DNA of 64,000 nt from Coprinellus micaceus (GCA_951394405.1 OX596336.1:620001-684000), one strand, 5' to 3'; counted from the stretch's first letter, positions 21,291 through 33,976 are shown. The notes: generated by a model not told the origin, from the letters alone. A program made the numbers and translations.

Positions 21291-23921
21291 CGCGGTTGAG
21301 GGGCCCGATGTCGGGAATGGGAAGCAAGTTGAAGTTTTGGGATTCAAACCACCCACGGCAATGCTCGGCCTATTTCGGCTTCACTCGGCACCCAGAACGT
21401 GACCGTCCAAGTCACGTGAAAAGTTCTGAAATCACGTCCAGTCGATCATGATTTCAAGCCTCTCATTCTTCCCTCTGCAGCCACGGTGCGATAAGAGTTA
21501 TTTCAGTTGCCCCTTCATCATTAATTGACCTTTCTGAGTCCCTGACCACAGCCTTGGGAAGACCGGGAGGACCGGGGGAGCAACCGGTAGCATCAGAAGT
21601 GTGTCTCTCGTACTCTGCATTTCCAGTAGTCATAGACGTGCAAACAGAAACCAGCCACCTCGTAAATGTACCGCGTATATAGCGCTTCTCTGAATGTTTT
21701 CTCCCGGTAGTCCAGCTCAACAGGATCGACTCAACTCAACACCCAGAATTGACCCAAAGGGCGGGCGCGATACCGGCACATGCGAACAGCGCGAGGGATG
21801 TCATAGCCGAAGCGACCGGATACTCCCATAGGTCTGGTCTCTGGCATATATAGAAGGGGAAGGAACGGTGGTCTCTAACCGCACCTCGGTCCTCGACATG
21901 TGTCGGCGAGACAATTAACCACTCTAAGCCATGAGGCTTTTCTTCCTTCAGATCCAATAGATATTGTGCTAGCGTTCTCCAAGTCCTAACGTTTTCCGTG
22001 CTGACCCAGGTCCAGGCCCCTAACATTGCGTGTATACATGATCTTCCCAGTTCTATCAGACGTTCATGTGAGAAGGCAACGGGTATCGCTTTGAGAGGCT
22101 AAGCGATTCAATAACCCCCTGTCGTAACTCATTTCCATATCGTGATACTGAGTTAACTCTGGTGTGAGAGACCGCCTCACAGCATACCACGGGCTCTGCA
22201 CATACTTGATAGTATGGACGCCCGTCGTTTCGCTGGTCGTGCCTCGTACGTTTAGTCCTCAGACGATAGGCGCTCAAGCACGAACTGGTGATTTGCCATC
22301 ACCAAGAGACCATCACCGCGTGGCGCGGGGGCTGTCAAAAGCACGACGCAATTCTTTTCACGAACCTCTTGTCACGACCCGCCTCGTTGCAAATTTCTGG
22401 CGTCTTTCTCTCACATTTCCACCATGGGGAATCGGGGCGTTTTCTCTATCTCTGGTGCTCTCTCAGGCTTTTCATGGATGCTATCCAGTATTCAGCCTCG
22501 TCGCACAACGGTGATTGAATCTGGCAGAGAAATAAAGGACCAACCCTCTTTTCGTGACACTCGAGCCAATCCTGTGGACCCGAATGTCGGCGAAACCATC
22601 TCCTCGTGTACCCTCTACCCGGCAAGTGCACCCTGCTTTCTTTCGCCTATCAGGGCGTGTTCTAGTCAGCTGCTCGCCACTCTTCACCAATCTCCACCCT
22701 GGTCGCATATGTCCACTTTTTTCAAGGCTTAATTCCCGGTGCTGTCGCATACATTCGGATCGGTGGTGACGTTACTGTGTAACCTGGAAATTCCAAACTC
22801 CTTGCTTGTCGAACCATCAAGAGAGTCATTTGCACCCCGTTTCGTATTTGCCTTGCGTTTTCTGGGGACTGCTACGCTCAATCTGCCTTTTCAGGGTCTT
22901 CTGGTGCCATTATGAACCTGAACTAGTACCCCATTGGCCACAACATCCCGTTTACGACGCGGTACACCGTCCCGCCCGTCAAGGATACAATGGGAATTTG
23001 ACATTGGATCGCTGACGCCCGAGACCTCTATATCGCCGCACCGCAGCAAATGAATTCATGTCAGCGCGTCTTCCCGGGTCCAGTGGAGGACTATGACGCT
23101 TTTCTATCATGTTCTTTCGTGTTCTATCCAGGATCGACGGCTACAGATGATTGTCCCTCAGGCCTCAGGACTAACTAGGCGCCGCTCTCAGTCCAACAAC
23201 TCTCCAGGCGCGGGCTTGGACGGTTGTACGACGACACGGTGCCTCTTCCGAATCCCTGCTTCTACAATATCTGCCTTGTCGCACCCGCTCTTCTCGTTCC
23301 TTTCTAACTCATCCGAATGGGGCAGACGCTAGGAACCCTCATGCGCAGCCCTACCGGAAATGAGATCCTGATGGGCCTTCTGGCGATCTTTCTTGGAAGC
23401 TCGAGGCTGAAAGGATCCCTTCTCTCGGACCGACCATTGTTCTTTACCCCCCAAACCCTGCATCCGTCTCGGCATTCATTTGGTAACCTTGATTCCTCGA
23501 GGCTACTACAAAGGCTGTTGGGACCCTATCAAGAGCTTCTACTAGTCGGTTTTGGAGGGACTACGAGTAGCGGATTGGGCGTGTACCGATTGACTTGCGA
23601 GGACGAGTTCCAAGGGCTACCCTAAGACTCCCCTGTCGTCGAGGCTGACGGTTGGCACGCTAGCGCCCAGCCGATAGCTTGTGGAAGCCGGCCAATTCCC
23701 GTGTGATAATCGCGCCTACAATGCCGCTCCGGCCGGGCTACTTCCCCACCATTTTCCGTTCGAATTCCATGCGAGTAACAAATACCTCCTTTCCCTGACC
23801 CCCCTTCGCGGATGAACCAGTCTATTGGGCTTATCGAAGCACTTTTGCAAGGGAATACTTGGAGAATTGGCCGCTACACGCGTAAATGAGGCGGACTTCC
23901 CGTCGGGGAAGGCGTAATCTA

Positions 23922-23950
23922 ATCAGCGCGTTCCCCAAAAACGCGCTGAT
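23922..23950. repeat. Perfect inverted repeat (11-bp stem, 7-nt loop)
   Basis: ATCAGCGCGTT is followed by a 7-nt spacer (CCCCAAA) and its exact reverse complement AACGCGCTGAT, about 350 bp upstream of the INO1 ATG. It could be a binding site for a dimeric factor or a small hairpin. Confidence 0.7.
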
Positions 23951-24098
23951 ACGAAGGCTATTCTGCATTCTCGCGCCATATGGATTGGGGTGACCAATTG
24001 GCATCCTTCCAACATTGATCGTGACAAAAAGTGTGTGACGCCCAGGCCCGGTTCGATTCGCCTCTTGCTTTTTGCCAGCACGCACTCGCCCTCAGCCC

Positions 24099-24106
24099 TA
24101 TAAAAG
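24099..24106 (+). promoter_or_regulatory. TATA box of INO1
   Basis: A canonical TATAAAAG lies 198 bp upstream of the ATG at 24304, followed by a pyrimidine-rich leader, as is usual for strongly expressed fungal genes. Confidence 0.6.
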
Positions 24107-24303
24107 CCCTCGCGTCTCTCGCTTTCCAACAACCCACAACCCCCTTCCTTGAGTCCATCGCTAGTGCATGTACTCAAACCAGCTCTGCTCATCGCACAAC
24201 TCTCATCGAGGAAACAAACACACTTCCTCGGGCTTCATCATATACTTCTGATTTACCCCTTGCCCTCTGTCCTCTGAAGACTCTCTTATATCTATAAACT
24301 ACA

Positions 24304-26004
24304 ATGGCAACCTCCGGCTACAACACCCCTGACTCCCAGCTCGAATCCGTCGTGCCGATCCACCCCACCAGCCAGCGTCGCCCCCACGCTGTCCAGGTCC
24401 AGTCCGACAACACCTCCTACAGCGACGAGTACATCACCTCCAAGTTCGTCAACCGTGGTTCCTCCGTCACTGTCGTCGATGGCCAGTATCTCGTCAAGCC
24501 CGTCGCTCAGGAGATTGAGTTCCAGACTCAGCGCAAGGTCTCCAAGACTGGGTGAGTTTTTCCCCCTATCCCATTCGATTGGGAACCATGCTGACCACCT
24601 TTCGCTAGCCTGATGATGATCGGTATGGGTGGTAACAACGGCTCTACCCTCTGTGCGACCATCCTTGCGAACCGCCACAACATTTCCTGGCACACCAAGG
24701 ACGGTCTCCAGACCCCCAACTACATCGGCTCCCTCCTCCGTGCTTCCACCTTCAGCATCGGCACTGACGCCAATGGCCAAGACATCCACATCCCTGTCTC
24801 TGACATGCTCCCCATGGTCCACCCCAACGACCTCGTCTTGGGCGGATGGGATATCTCCGGTCTCACCATGGACAAGGCCATGACTCGCTCCAAGGTCCTC
24901 GACTACGACCTCCAGCGCCAGGTCGCTCCCCACATGGCCTTGCTCGGCAAGCCCCTCCCTTCCATCTACTACCCCGACTTCATCGCTGCCAACCAGGAGG
25001 CTCGTGCCGACAACCTCATCCCTGGTAACGACAAGCAGGCTCACCTCGAGCACATCCGTGCCGACATCCGCAAGTTCAAGCAGGACAACGGGCTTGACCG
25101 TATCGTCGTCTTCTGGACTGCCAACACCGAACGCTACGCCGATATCATCCCCGGGGTTAACGACACCGCTGACAACCTCTTGAACGCCATCAAGGCTTCT
25201 CATGAGGAAGTCTCCCCCTCCACCCTCTTCGCCGTCGCTGCCGCCCTCGAGGGCGAGGTCTTCATCAACGGAGCCCCTCAGAACACCTTCGTTCCGGGAT
25301 GCGTCGAGCTTGCCGAGCGCAACAAGGCCTTCATCGGTGGTGACGATCTCAAGTCCGGCCAGACCAAGCTCAAGTCTGTCCTCGCCGAGTTCCTCGTCAA
25401 CGCCGGGATCAAGCCCCTCTCCATTGCCTCCTACAACCATCTCGGCAACAACGACGGACACAACTTGTCCTCCGAGCGTCAGTTCAAGAGCAAGGAGATC
25501 TCCAAGTCCTCTGTCGTCGACGACATGGTCGACGCCAACCGCCTCCTCTACAAGGCCCCTGAGGTTGGCCCGAAGGGCGTCCCCGTCGGCAAGGGCGAGC
25601 ACCCCGACCACATCGTCGTCATTAAGTACGTCCCCGCCGTTGGCGATTCCAAGCGCGCCATCGACGAGTACTACTCCGAGATCTTCTGCGGCGGTCGCTC
25701 CACCATCAACATCTTCAACGAGTGCGAGGATTCCCTCTTGGCCACCCCTCTCATCCTCGATCTCGCCATCTTGGCTGAGCTCCTCACTCGTGTCCAGTAC
25801 CGCAAGGCCGGCGAGGGCGAGTTCGCTCCCCTCTACTCCGTCCTGTCCTTGCTCTCGTACATGCTCAAGGCTCCCCTCGTCAAGCCCGGTACTGAGGTCA
25901 TCAACAGCCTTAACAGGCAGCGCAACGCCCTCGAGGCCTTCCTCAAGGCTTGCCTCGGCTTGGAGGGCAGCAGCGACCTCCTCCTTTCCACCAGGCTCTG
26001 GTAA
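24304..26004 (+). CDS. INO1: Inositol-3-phosphate synthase (myo-inositol-1-phosphate synthase)
   Basis: Converts glucose 6-phosphate to 1D-myo-inositol 3-phosphate with NAD+, the committed step of de novo inositol synthesis; cytosolic. Two exons, 24304-24551 and 24609-26004, give 547 residues, close to the fungal norm. The first exon encodes the usual N-terminal segment ([18 protein letters not shown]). The NAD-binding Rossmann motif is [20 protein letters not shown]. Other family blocks are [104 protein letters not shown] and the C-terminal KACLGLEG. The codon bias is very strong (C-ending), consistent with high expression. The bias also creates long spurious antisense frames. Confidence 0.97.
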
Positions 26005-26809
26005 AGGGTTCGTTGTAGCTTCGGTTGCCTAAGTGGGTCTCAACGCCCCCCGATTATCATTACCTCCTTGTCATTCAACTGACGGTGGAGGTCGGTCGGA
26101 AGTACTCCCGTGTTTCTTTCTTCGAATTGTGCGATAGTTGGTCTGTGTATCTTCGCCTACAGTTGGACTTGAATGTGATCTTGTGTGTTACCTTTTTTGG
26201 ATTTGTGTAGTGCCCACGGCGATGTAGCTTCTAAGGTGCCTTGGTGAGTACACTAACCCCCTCTGCTATCAAGCTATTCACGGTTATACCCAGCTTGGCG
26301 CGATCGACATGGATGAATACAAGTTAGATTCCCATGTTCGAGAAGATACGAACACAGGAGGGTATGTGCCACAAACTAGTCGAGATGCCGAGTAAGTGAA
26401 AGTGATGGGTGTGGTGAGTAGAGTGTAGGATGGATGAGATGAAGGGCAATGGCAAATGGAAGGGAATAGGTATCTAGTACAGATGCCCGAAAGGTAATGT
26501 TGTCAATCGAACCACAAATCAGAGTAACCTTCAACGCCTTCCCCTCTAGCTCTGCCTCCCGAAGCGCGACGCAGGCATCGGAGCCGCATCGCTCGACGAG
26601 CCCGTCTTGCCCAGCCACAGCGCGTCTGCTTCCTCCTTCCCCACGTAGCGTTCGCTACAGCGACAACAATTCGAACCCGAGATGGGCCAGGTTAGTACTT
26701 CATTACGATATGAAAGAAACCAGATGTCAAAGATGGAGGGCATAGGCGGTGTTATGTTATATGTGGGTATGTTGTGGGGAACGTTAGGGCTGCCTCCCAT
26801 GGCCGGTGG
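26005..26809. other. Intergenic between INO1 and the next minus-strand gene
   Basis: About 800 bp of convergent 3' sequence holding both 3' UTRs. Short frames only; no feature is supported. Confidence 0.5.
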
Positions 26810-28017
26810 CTACGGGGAGAAAGGGAGGAGGGAGGAGAAGCCATCCGTCCCGCCAGTATCTATGTCAAAGGTGGGGTAGCCGGTGAAGGAATACGCGCTC
26901 GCGGGTGCGGAAGGCGCCTGGAGGAAGAGGTCGACGAGGTTTCCGCTCTGGATCGCCTTCGTGAGGTCCGAAGCGTTGAGGCCTTTCTTGAAATTCGCGG
27001 GCTTGAAATCTTGGGCAGGGAAATCGAGGCCCTTGGCGTTCAGTCCCTGTTCCAAAGCTTCCATGTCCTGGAGGTGCCCAAGGTCGTAGACCGAAGGTGC
27101 AAGGAGGGTTGGTGGAGTGTCTGGAGTAGTCTCCGTGCTGCTCGTGTAGGAAGGACTTTCGAAGAAATCGGCGGTGAAAGATAAACCGTCGGAGGAGTAC
27201 CCATCAGAGCTAACTTCGCCATCGAATTCGTTGGGGTAGAGGCCGAAGGACGAGGAACCCTGTTCCGCGACGGTCCCATTGATCGCGTCGACATTGGGAT
27301 CATAAGCGCCGGTCTCGCTAACGATATCTTCGATCGAAGAAAGGTGTTCATGAGCGAGTATCATGTCGAGGGCGTCTGTGTGGTCTTTGAAAGAGATAGG
27401 CCGGGGTTGGTGAAGGATGGGAGCATCGTCGGTGGCATTGACGCGCGCAGAGGGATGAGCCACCCGACCGCCATCATTAAGCGCCTTAAGCAAGGCCTTG
27501 TCTTCGTCCCATTGGCCGTAGTCTGGGTAGGGGTTTTGGTTGTATGACTCAGTTATCAGGAACTCGGCCATCTTAGGGCACAATGCCCGGGGTGCAGGAG
27601 GAGATGACTCGTCCGTGAAAGGATCGAAGGATGGCTTGGACTGAAAGGGCTCGGAACATGTCATGGAGTGTAGAGGGTGCTGTTCAATGGTGCCGTTGCC
27701 GATGAGAGGGATAATCTGGAAATAGAAGTGAGAAGACCATGCAGGGTGTAAACTATCCCCGTTCACGAACCTTGGTTTGAAGCCGGGTCCGTTCGGTGCT
27801 GTGGCATGGAAGTAGGGTGTTTGAGTCGTACCCAGAAATCTGCGCACACATGAGGCAGGGACCACGGTCATAGAGCATGTGTGCGTACCACAGAAATCGC
27901 AGTGTTTGTCTCCCAGGTCCTAATAGAAGAGGACCTGCTGCTCCAGTTGATCGTGCATCCGTTTGAATATCCACCTCGCGGTTGCAACGCGGAGAGTTTG
28001 GTGGCCTGTCGATGCAT
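26810..28017 (-). CDS. Hypothetical protein, Ser/Asp-rich, three exons
   Basis: Not recognised. Exons 28017-27889, 27839-27771 and 27715-26810 all join in phase 0, giving 367 residues. The N-terminal part is basic and Ser-rich (RGGYSNGCTINWSSRSSSIR, then GYDSNTLLPCHSTERTRLQTK). The middle contains ESYNQNPYPDYGQWDEDKALLKALNDGG. The C-terminal half is acidic and Ser/Thr/Pro-rich, with a predicted helix DLTKAIQSGNLVDLFLQAP near the end. The acidic, low-complexity layout resembles a transcriptional regulator's activation region, but no DNA-binding domain is visible, so that is conjecture. The start is the first ATG of the joined frame, and an additional upstream exon is possible. Confidence 0.6.
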
Positions 28018-28524
28018 GTTATGTCAGTCGATCGAGCGCGTTTTCGAGGTCCTCGCGTGTAACAAAGCGTGTCGCAGGGGCGTACGGGGCGTTTTTGCTC
28101 GCCGTGAGGGTGTGGGTGGGCGACGAAAGGGCAAGAACGATGGAGTCGGGAATGGAGGACGATATGCCTTTATACACGATCAAATGGCTCTGAAAGGCCG
28201 GAATCAGTTGAGCCACTTCATGGATGTGACCGGTCGGTCACCCGACAGGAAGCCACAGCTCTGTTACTTTCGGAAAAAGCAGACAAGGTAATGGAGTCGA
28301 ATGGACCTCGAGGCTGAAGTGTACGGAAAGCCACAGTGGCCATAGTAACATCTCTGGGTGCGGCCCATTTTCCCGTTCCGAGGGCGAACACACAAGGCAG
28401 GATGCCTGGAGCCGAACTACTGTCGAAAAAATTAGAATGGTCCACACTATAAATACAGTGATAAGATATAGATGTCATAATGGGTAGAGCGTCACTGAAC
28501 GAGAAAGAAGGGCGTTGCAATCAA
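28018..28524. other. Intergenic, about 500 bp
   Basis: Lies upstream of the hypothetical gene and downstream of the membrane-protein gene, both on the minus strand. Short overlapping frames only; nothing is supported. Confidence 0.45.
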
Positions 28525-30768
28525 CTATACCAAGGCTCCGCCTGCCACCGTGGTTTCTTGTTCCGCTGGATTCCTCATGTATTGAGGTGGCATATCCCCA
28601 GGACCAATCATTGAGTCGCCGTCTCGCAAGCCAAGCATCTCGGATGCCGATATGTGGCTAGGCGGTGGGCGTCGCACATACGTTGGTGCCCGACTGACCC
28701 TTCTTGATGTCCGCGTTGAGCTTCGAGAGCTGACCGACGAGGGCATTAAAGGCATCATCGAGTTATGTGCTGAAGGTGTGTAGGAGCTCTCGTTGTACGA
28801 CGTAGAAGCGAAGGTGGTGTAGGACCGGAGGGATGGTGTTCGGCTGGGCGACTCGTTTCGTGGTACGTGGGGGACATGAGGAACAGTATTGCTCTGGCTG
28901 AGCTGACTTCTTCGCCGCTTGACGTCGAGGGGGAAATGGGACGACGTCGGGCTCCCAAGTTCGGAATAACCTTCCGGAATTGAGTCGCTTGAAGTCTCCA
29001 TTGACATTGACATCGTCGAGTCTTGTGCTCGTGAGGGAGGGGCTGAAGCGAAGGGATCTTGATGGAGGAAGTGACTTCGCTCAGGCGAACTTGGCACTGA
29101 AGAAACTGTGGATTGCATTTGAGAAAAGATGGATGGAGGGGGATATTGGATGGCGGATGCGGCACGTTGTGGTGGGGGAGGTGTCGCAGGGTAGGGGTTA
29201 TGTGACAGCTCCGGTATGAGCGTCGGCTTCGAGATGTTCGGGATCCCTCTCGTTGACGCTGCGGGGTTCTTGCCCTGTCTCCGCCGAGCAATTAGGAACA
29301 TGGCAAGGACACCCAACCCCGCGCCTAACATCAAACCGCCTGCTCCTGCTCCTGCTGTCGCACCGGTGAATGTGCCTTTGGGGCTAAATAGAGCGTCAGC
29401 GGGTAATGAAATGATGGTTCGCTCGAAATGCTTACAGTGCACCGGGTGAGAGGCAGTCAGACGGGCCCTGGCCATCGACGTACAGAGGTCCTCTTGACCA
29501 GGAAAGGCCTTCCGAGCTCGTCAACGACGCGAAGAACGGGAAACCTTCAGGCTACAATCGAAATTTTAGTCAACTGCTGTAAGAACAGTAACCAGCGGCG
29601 ACTTACGAGAGCAACGGTCCAGTAGATTGGATCTCTCCCATTCGAAGTGATATTTACGGGGGGATGTCGGCTGGGGGCGACCTAGAATAGGTATGTCGAT
29701 CAGCATGCCGTGTTCTTGAGCGCTCGAAGACTCCGAATTCACCGTGAGTGTGAACGGGGGAGTCCCCGCAGCAGGTGTCACCGAAAAATCGCTACACTAT
29801 CAAGGTTTGATTAGCACCCCATTTCGAGAGAGATTGCGGGAGAACCTGCTGCACACCTGGCTGATCACCCGCGGCTGTGTAATGGGCTTGCTCTGATCAT
29901 CCGTGGGTGTTGATGCAGAGAGTTGAGGAAGGCTCGTGACGTTCTGGCATGATACGTTGGGCGTCGAGCTAGCCACCATGGTGCGGATTGCGCGACAACC
30001 GCCAGAGGTGCCCTGAATATCGTACTGAGGAGACCCAGAGTCAGTCCGTGTCCCACGACAAGGGCTCGATTTGGATGCATACCATGCAAATCTGGTACTG
30101 CAGATAATAAAGATCAGCCTCAGCGGCTTCGTGATGGAAGAAGCACGAAAGACGGACGTACCTGTATCTGCGGGGCGAATGGGACCTGCCAATCCTAAAA
30201 GTAGGATGTCAGTCAGATAAGCCAAACATCAGGCTTCCTGTGCATTGTAGACATACGAAGGTGGGCCCAGGTCCGGCAGGTACGCTGAAGGGGGAAGGGG
30301 AGGAGCTGTGGGGGATATTCGTTGGTACAGGCGCGCCGAGCGTTCAAGTTGAGGGAACTGACGATGAAAATACTTGAAGGAAATATGGCGCGATTGGTGG
30401 TGGTCTAAGGAAAGGAAATTGAGATTTCGACGCGCCAAATTGCCGAAGAACGTACCCTTTCGCAGTAGATTTACGACTCCATTTGAGAGATATCGTTTCA
30501 CATTGCGCTGGTCCCACTGCTCAGCGGGGACCTCGTCACACAGGTGAGGAGACAGGCCATACCTGTCACAGGAAGGGCAACTGTCGTTTCGGAGCCTACG
30601 AATTCAAATGAAAACCCCTAATACGATGTGAGCTGGATTCCGAAGATGCCAAGAAGCCATCGGACTCACCGGTTGAAGGTAAGGAATGGAATTGGCATTA
30701 GCGCAAGTGATTAAATGAGTGAATAGATAGGAAGCAGCGGAAAGGGAGACGGATACACCCCTCCTCAT
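28525..30768 (-). CDS. Signal-peptide, single-TM surface protein with Ser/Pro-rich cytoplasmic tail
   Basis: Type I membrane protein of a common but unnamed basidiomycete family. About eleven exons read from the ATG at 30768. The signal peptide (MRRGVSVSLSAASYLFTHLI, cleaved near CANA) leads into a beta-rich ectodomain with conserved Cys-containing phrases. These are VGPAQCETISLKWS, TFDWQVPFAPQIQYQICM, GTSGGCRAIRTMVAS, CSDFSVTPAAGTPPFTLTV, PPVNITSNGRDPIYWTVAL and GPSDCLSPGAL. A Gly-rich transmembrane helix follows (AGAGAGGLMLGAGLGVLAMF, then LIARRR). The ~240-residue tail is Ser/Pro/Arg-rich and ends VAGGALV. Intron positions were chosen so that these family phrases join. A TATA-like CTATATATG lies at 30823-30831 upstream. 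Biological role unknown. Confidence 0.8.
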
Positions 30769-32510
30769 GGTGGCGGGACGGAGGCTGGCGATGGGAAAAA
30801 GCGTTCGTGAGCGGCTCGCTTCCCCTATATATGTGGGCCCTGGGCGCCAGCAACAACTGTTGTACAGCCAGACTGACCCCGAACGCCGAGGTTTATCGTG
30901 GGCTCAGTCCTCCCCGATGATGTATCAGTGTTCTCTATCATTCCGACCACAACGCTGGTCGTAGGTTTTGACCCCCGATTCCAAACCCCTAGCAAATACC
31001 TCCAGAGTCCATGTGTAGTCTTGCGCTGTGTGTGATAGGTATCGAGCCCAACGTACGTTCCGCTCCCTCGCTTGTCATGGGTTCTCGGTGTTGAGACGGG
31101 GACGACCAGCGTCTCAGCACCGGGCGCTCAAAGAACAGGAACAATGTCCGTGGCGTCCTGAGCGGGCCCATGCCGTCGAGGATAGAATTGGGCGCTCGAC
31201 ATGGTGAATGAAGATCAACAAGGGCTCGGACTTGGAAGTGCCACGCCGCATCTGGTGAGGATTGATGGCAAGTCTGATGGCGGCCGGGCGCTAAAACACA
31301 CCGCAGCTGCCCGGCCCCTCAACGCCTGCTCATCCGCTCAGTAGCTTCCGAAGGCGATTGGAAGAGAGCGAAAGAAACCTTACCTCTTGCTCTATCTGAG
31401 TTTTCGGGCAGGTAGCATGTTTTCAAAAGAGCGTTGTTCTTGACAGAACACACTGATCCTGCGACTACGTATCGCACACAGGCAGGGTGTCAGAGTTGGA
31501 CCGATCATGACAGTGGCTTCGCAGCCCAGTGCACACTCGGGTGCCTTGTTGTCTGAAAATGGGGCTCCTAGATATGCTGAAGATTAACCGCTGTGCAGTT
31601 CCGTGTCTCAAGCGTCCCGTAACGGGACTGAAGGGGTGATCCTGACATGGGCGGTACAGTGCCGTGATACATGCCTGATCCCTCGGTTGGCCTACGAGGT
31701 TCCCGGTCCCAACTTGCAGCTTCTAGTGCACTCCTCATCTTGATTTTCCACTGATAACAGCCCGAAGGTGGGGTAGTGAATGCTTGCGGCAGATTACAAG
31801 AAGGGACCCACCTTCGCCCACAACTTGGGCTTCAGGATGACCACCCATACACCCTGTCGTAACGTCTAAGCGACGGCATGACGAGACCGTGCTCTGGATA
31901 TGCCAAGGAGTCGCCCCCGAATACCCATCCGGATATTTCCCTTTCGACCCGAAGAAATTAGCGGGACTAGATTCAAAACAAATTTGGTCAGGAATCGGGC
32001 GACATTGTCGTCACCAGGTGATAAAATGTGAGTAGTCCAGGCCTTCCGTGCAGAACAGACGACCTCAATTGCGATGATGCCAAACGCACTTTGTAGTATC
32101 CGGAGACGGGCCGTAGACACAGATTCTCCAACACATACAGTGCGGTGCTCGTGTTGACCCTTCAACTGCCAGCTTCTCCGTCAACGGAATCAAGGCTCGA
32201 CTAGATGATCATAAGCACTCAACTTCGCCCACAGCCAAGTTCTCCCAGCATCAGTGCACAAGACCAGAGGGGGCGGAGGCATAAAAGGCGCCCGCTCCCG
32301 AGAAGCATATCTCCAACTGACCATCAAACTGAAGGTACACCGTGTGTGCCCGTACTCATAACCGATGCACAGGCAGTGTTCAAATCGCGACCACTCGAAG
32401 CAGTCCCTTCAGCAAAAGCCAGTGGAGCGTGGTATGGGTAAGATAGAAATCAGAGATGGTATTGTACAATATGGAGCAAGCGATGAAAGCAAACACTCAG
32501 CGAAAGTAGA
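30769..32510. other. 1.7-kb intergenic region, no gene supported
   Basis: Frames of 60-99 codons without content. The first ~100 bp is the promoter of the membrane-protein gene. A CATAAAAGG stretch at 32279-32287 could be a TATA element, but I find no convincing gene after it. The rest is featureless to inspection. Confidence 0.45.
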
Positions 32511-33976
32511 TCAATAGTCATAGGCCTCCTCCTCCTCCCCCTCCTCCTCTTCTTCCTGCTCGATATGGATCACTAAGTGCGCCCCATCCTTAATACCACA
32601 CCGCAGCACCGTCTTATCCTTGGGCAGCTCAGTCGTGACGGGGTCGCCGTTATCATCTACCTCATCCTCGTCAACAAGGTGGAGGGTCGCCCTAAGTACA
32701 ACGGGTCAGTAACCGACCAACTCGGCTCGAAAGGAAATAAGTGCACACCTCTCAAAGTCCAGGCCAAAGGTTGCACAGGCAGTCTTAAGAATCTTCTGGA
32801 TCTGGTGCTTCCCCCGCATCTTGAACTGTGCGCGCTGGTCATCTTCTGGGCCTGAAATCGCGATGGCGATCTGACTGTCCTTGGCCCCGGCGGAACGAGA
32901 GGCCTTGGCCCTTGGTGCTGGTGAGGCTTCTCGTGTTCGTTGAGTCTTTGGCCCAGCTTCAACCTTCGCCTTGGCCTTTGGTTCGGGCTCGGCTTTTGCC
33001 TTGAATTTCGACTTCTTCGGTTCTGGCTTTTCGGTCTTGACTGGAACTTCCGCCTTGACGCTAGGTTCACCGAGAGATAGGGTAGTGGGAACGGCTGATA
33101 GAAGTCAGCGTCAGACGCATGTCTTTCCTTCAAAAGATATAAACGCACCTCTCCTCGACGTAGGAGAAGGGGTAGGCGGAAGCGACGGTTTCCTCGGCTG
33201 CTGTCGACTGGGTCGAGGTGCCTCTTCCACATCATCATCGTCGAACAAGTTGCCAACGGTCTTACTCTGCGAAGGCTTGACGACCAGTTCCTCAACATGC
33301 TCATACTGTTCTTCTTCCTGTTCCTCCGTAGCGGCATCGAGTAGTTCCGCCTCAACAAGATCCGCTTGAGCTTGTTCATCTTGGGCGTCGTTTGGCGGAG
33401 GGGGTATACTGGCGGTGCTGCTATTGAGACTCCTCAATGGTAAGCCTTCGACGTCACTCAGTCGAGATGTGAAAGCCAGAGATCGACGTGCCGTGGCAGC
33501 AATCGCCGAGATCCTGCTCTTCCGTCGTGACTGCGAATGTGTGGTTGAAAGGACGTTGGGGGCTGTCGAGGCCGTCTCCTCTGCAATAGAACATACTTCA
33601 ACTCCATCTTTGAACCCGATACCAGCGGAGGTACTCACCAGGTGTGGTAATAGCAACTTCATCGACGAACTCCCAGAGCATTGGGTACGTGATTTCGTCG
33701 ATCTCCACCGCCTGTCCACGACACACATCGAGCGAGCTCGTTGAGAGCGTAACGGGAGTTTCTGGGTGTAGATCGAAAGCCTTTCGAATCGCGTTCACTG
33801 TCTCCTGCAAATTTTACACATTTAAACCGACAAAACTCCCAGCAATCGCTTCCATCTCGTACCCCATATTCCTCAGATTTCGCGACAAACTTGAACTTGC
33901 CACCGTAGCTGCACACCACAGCGCGCACGAGGCCTTTCGACTTGTTATTCGCATTCAGGGTCGACGCGATGTACAT
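32511..33976 (-). CDS. Protein with C-terminal ubiquitin-like (Rad60/SLD-like) domain
   Basis: Five exons: 33976-33863, 33804-33639, 33580-33149, 33094-32749 and 32691-32511, giving 412 residues with consistent phases. The N-terminal ~95 residues are globular (MYIASTLNANNKSKGLV, then SLDVCRGQAVEIDEITYPML). A long acidic/basic linker follows (QEEEQYEHVEELV, DDDDVEEAPRPSRQ and a Lys/Ala/Pro-rich run KSKFKAKAEPEPKAKAKVEA). The last ~100 residues (FKMRGKHQIQKILKTACATF, LHLVDEDEVDDNGD, LRCGIKDGAHLVIHI) look like a SUMO-like beta-grasp fold. The tail is almost all Glu and ends AYDY. No C-terminal Gly-Gly is present, so it is not a conjugated modifier. A role in SUMO-linked genome maintenance is suggested by the fold only. 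Confidence 0.65.

Larger units (their letters stand above)
21291..24303. other. 3-kb gene-poor region upstream of INO1
   Basis: Open frames are at most ~116 codons, overlap on both strands and have no recognisable content. A perfect 11-bp-stem hairpin lies at 23922-23950 and a TATA box at 24099-24106. I see no transposon ends, tRNA or rRNA. A non-coding transcript cannot be excluded. Confidence 0.5.

Noticed and set aside
24031..24070. Possible tRNA B-box (GGTTCGATTC near 24051)
   Set aside because: The flanking bases do not form a T-arm, and no A-box or cloverleaf is present upstream.
24292..25611. 439-codon minus-strand frame opposite INO1
   Set aside because: It is an exact shadow of the INO1 coding strand. 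Strong C-ending codon bias removes stops from the complementary frame, and the Val/Leu/Gly/Asp-rich product matches nothing.
25202..26032. 276-codon plus-strand Ser/Pro-rich frame within INO1
   Set aside because: Alternate frame of INO1 produced by the same codon bias; low-complexity translation with no independent support.
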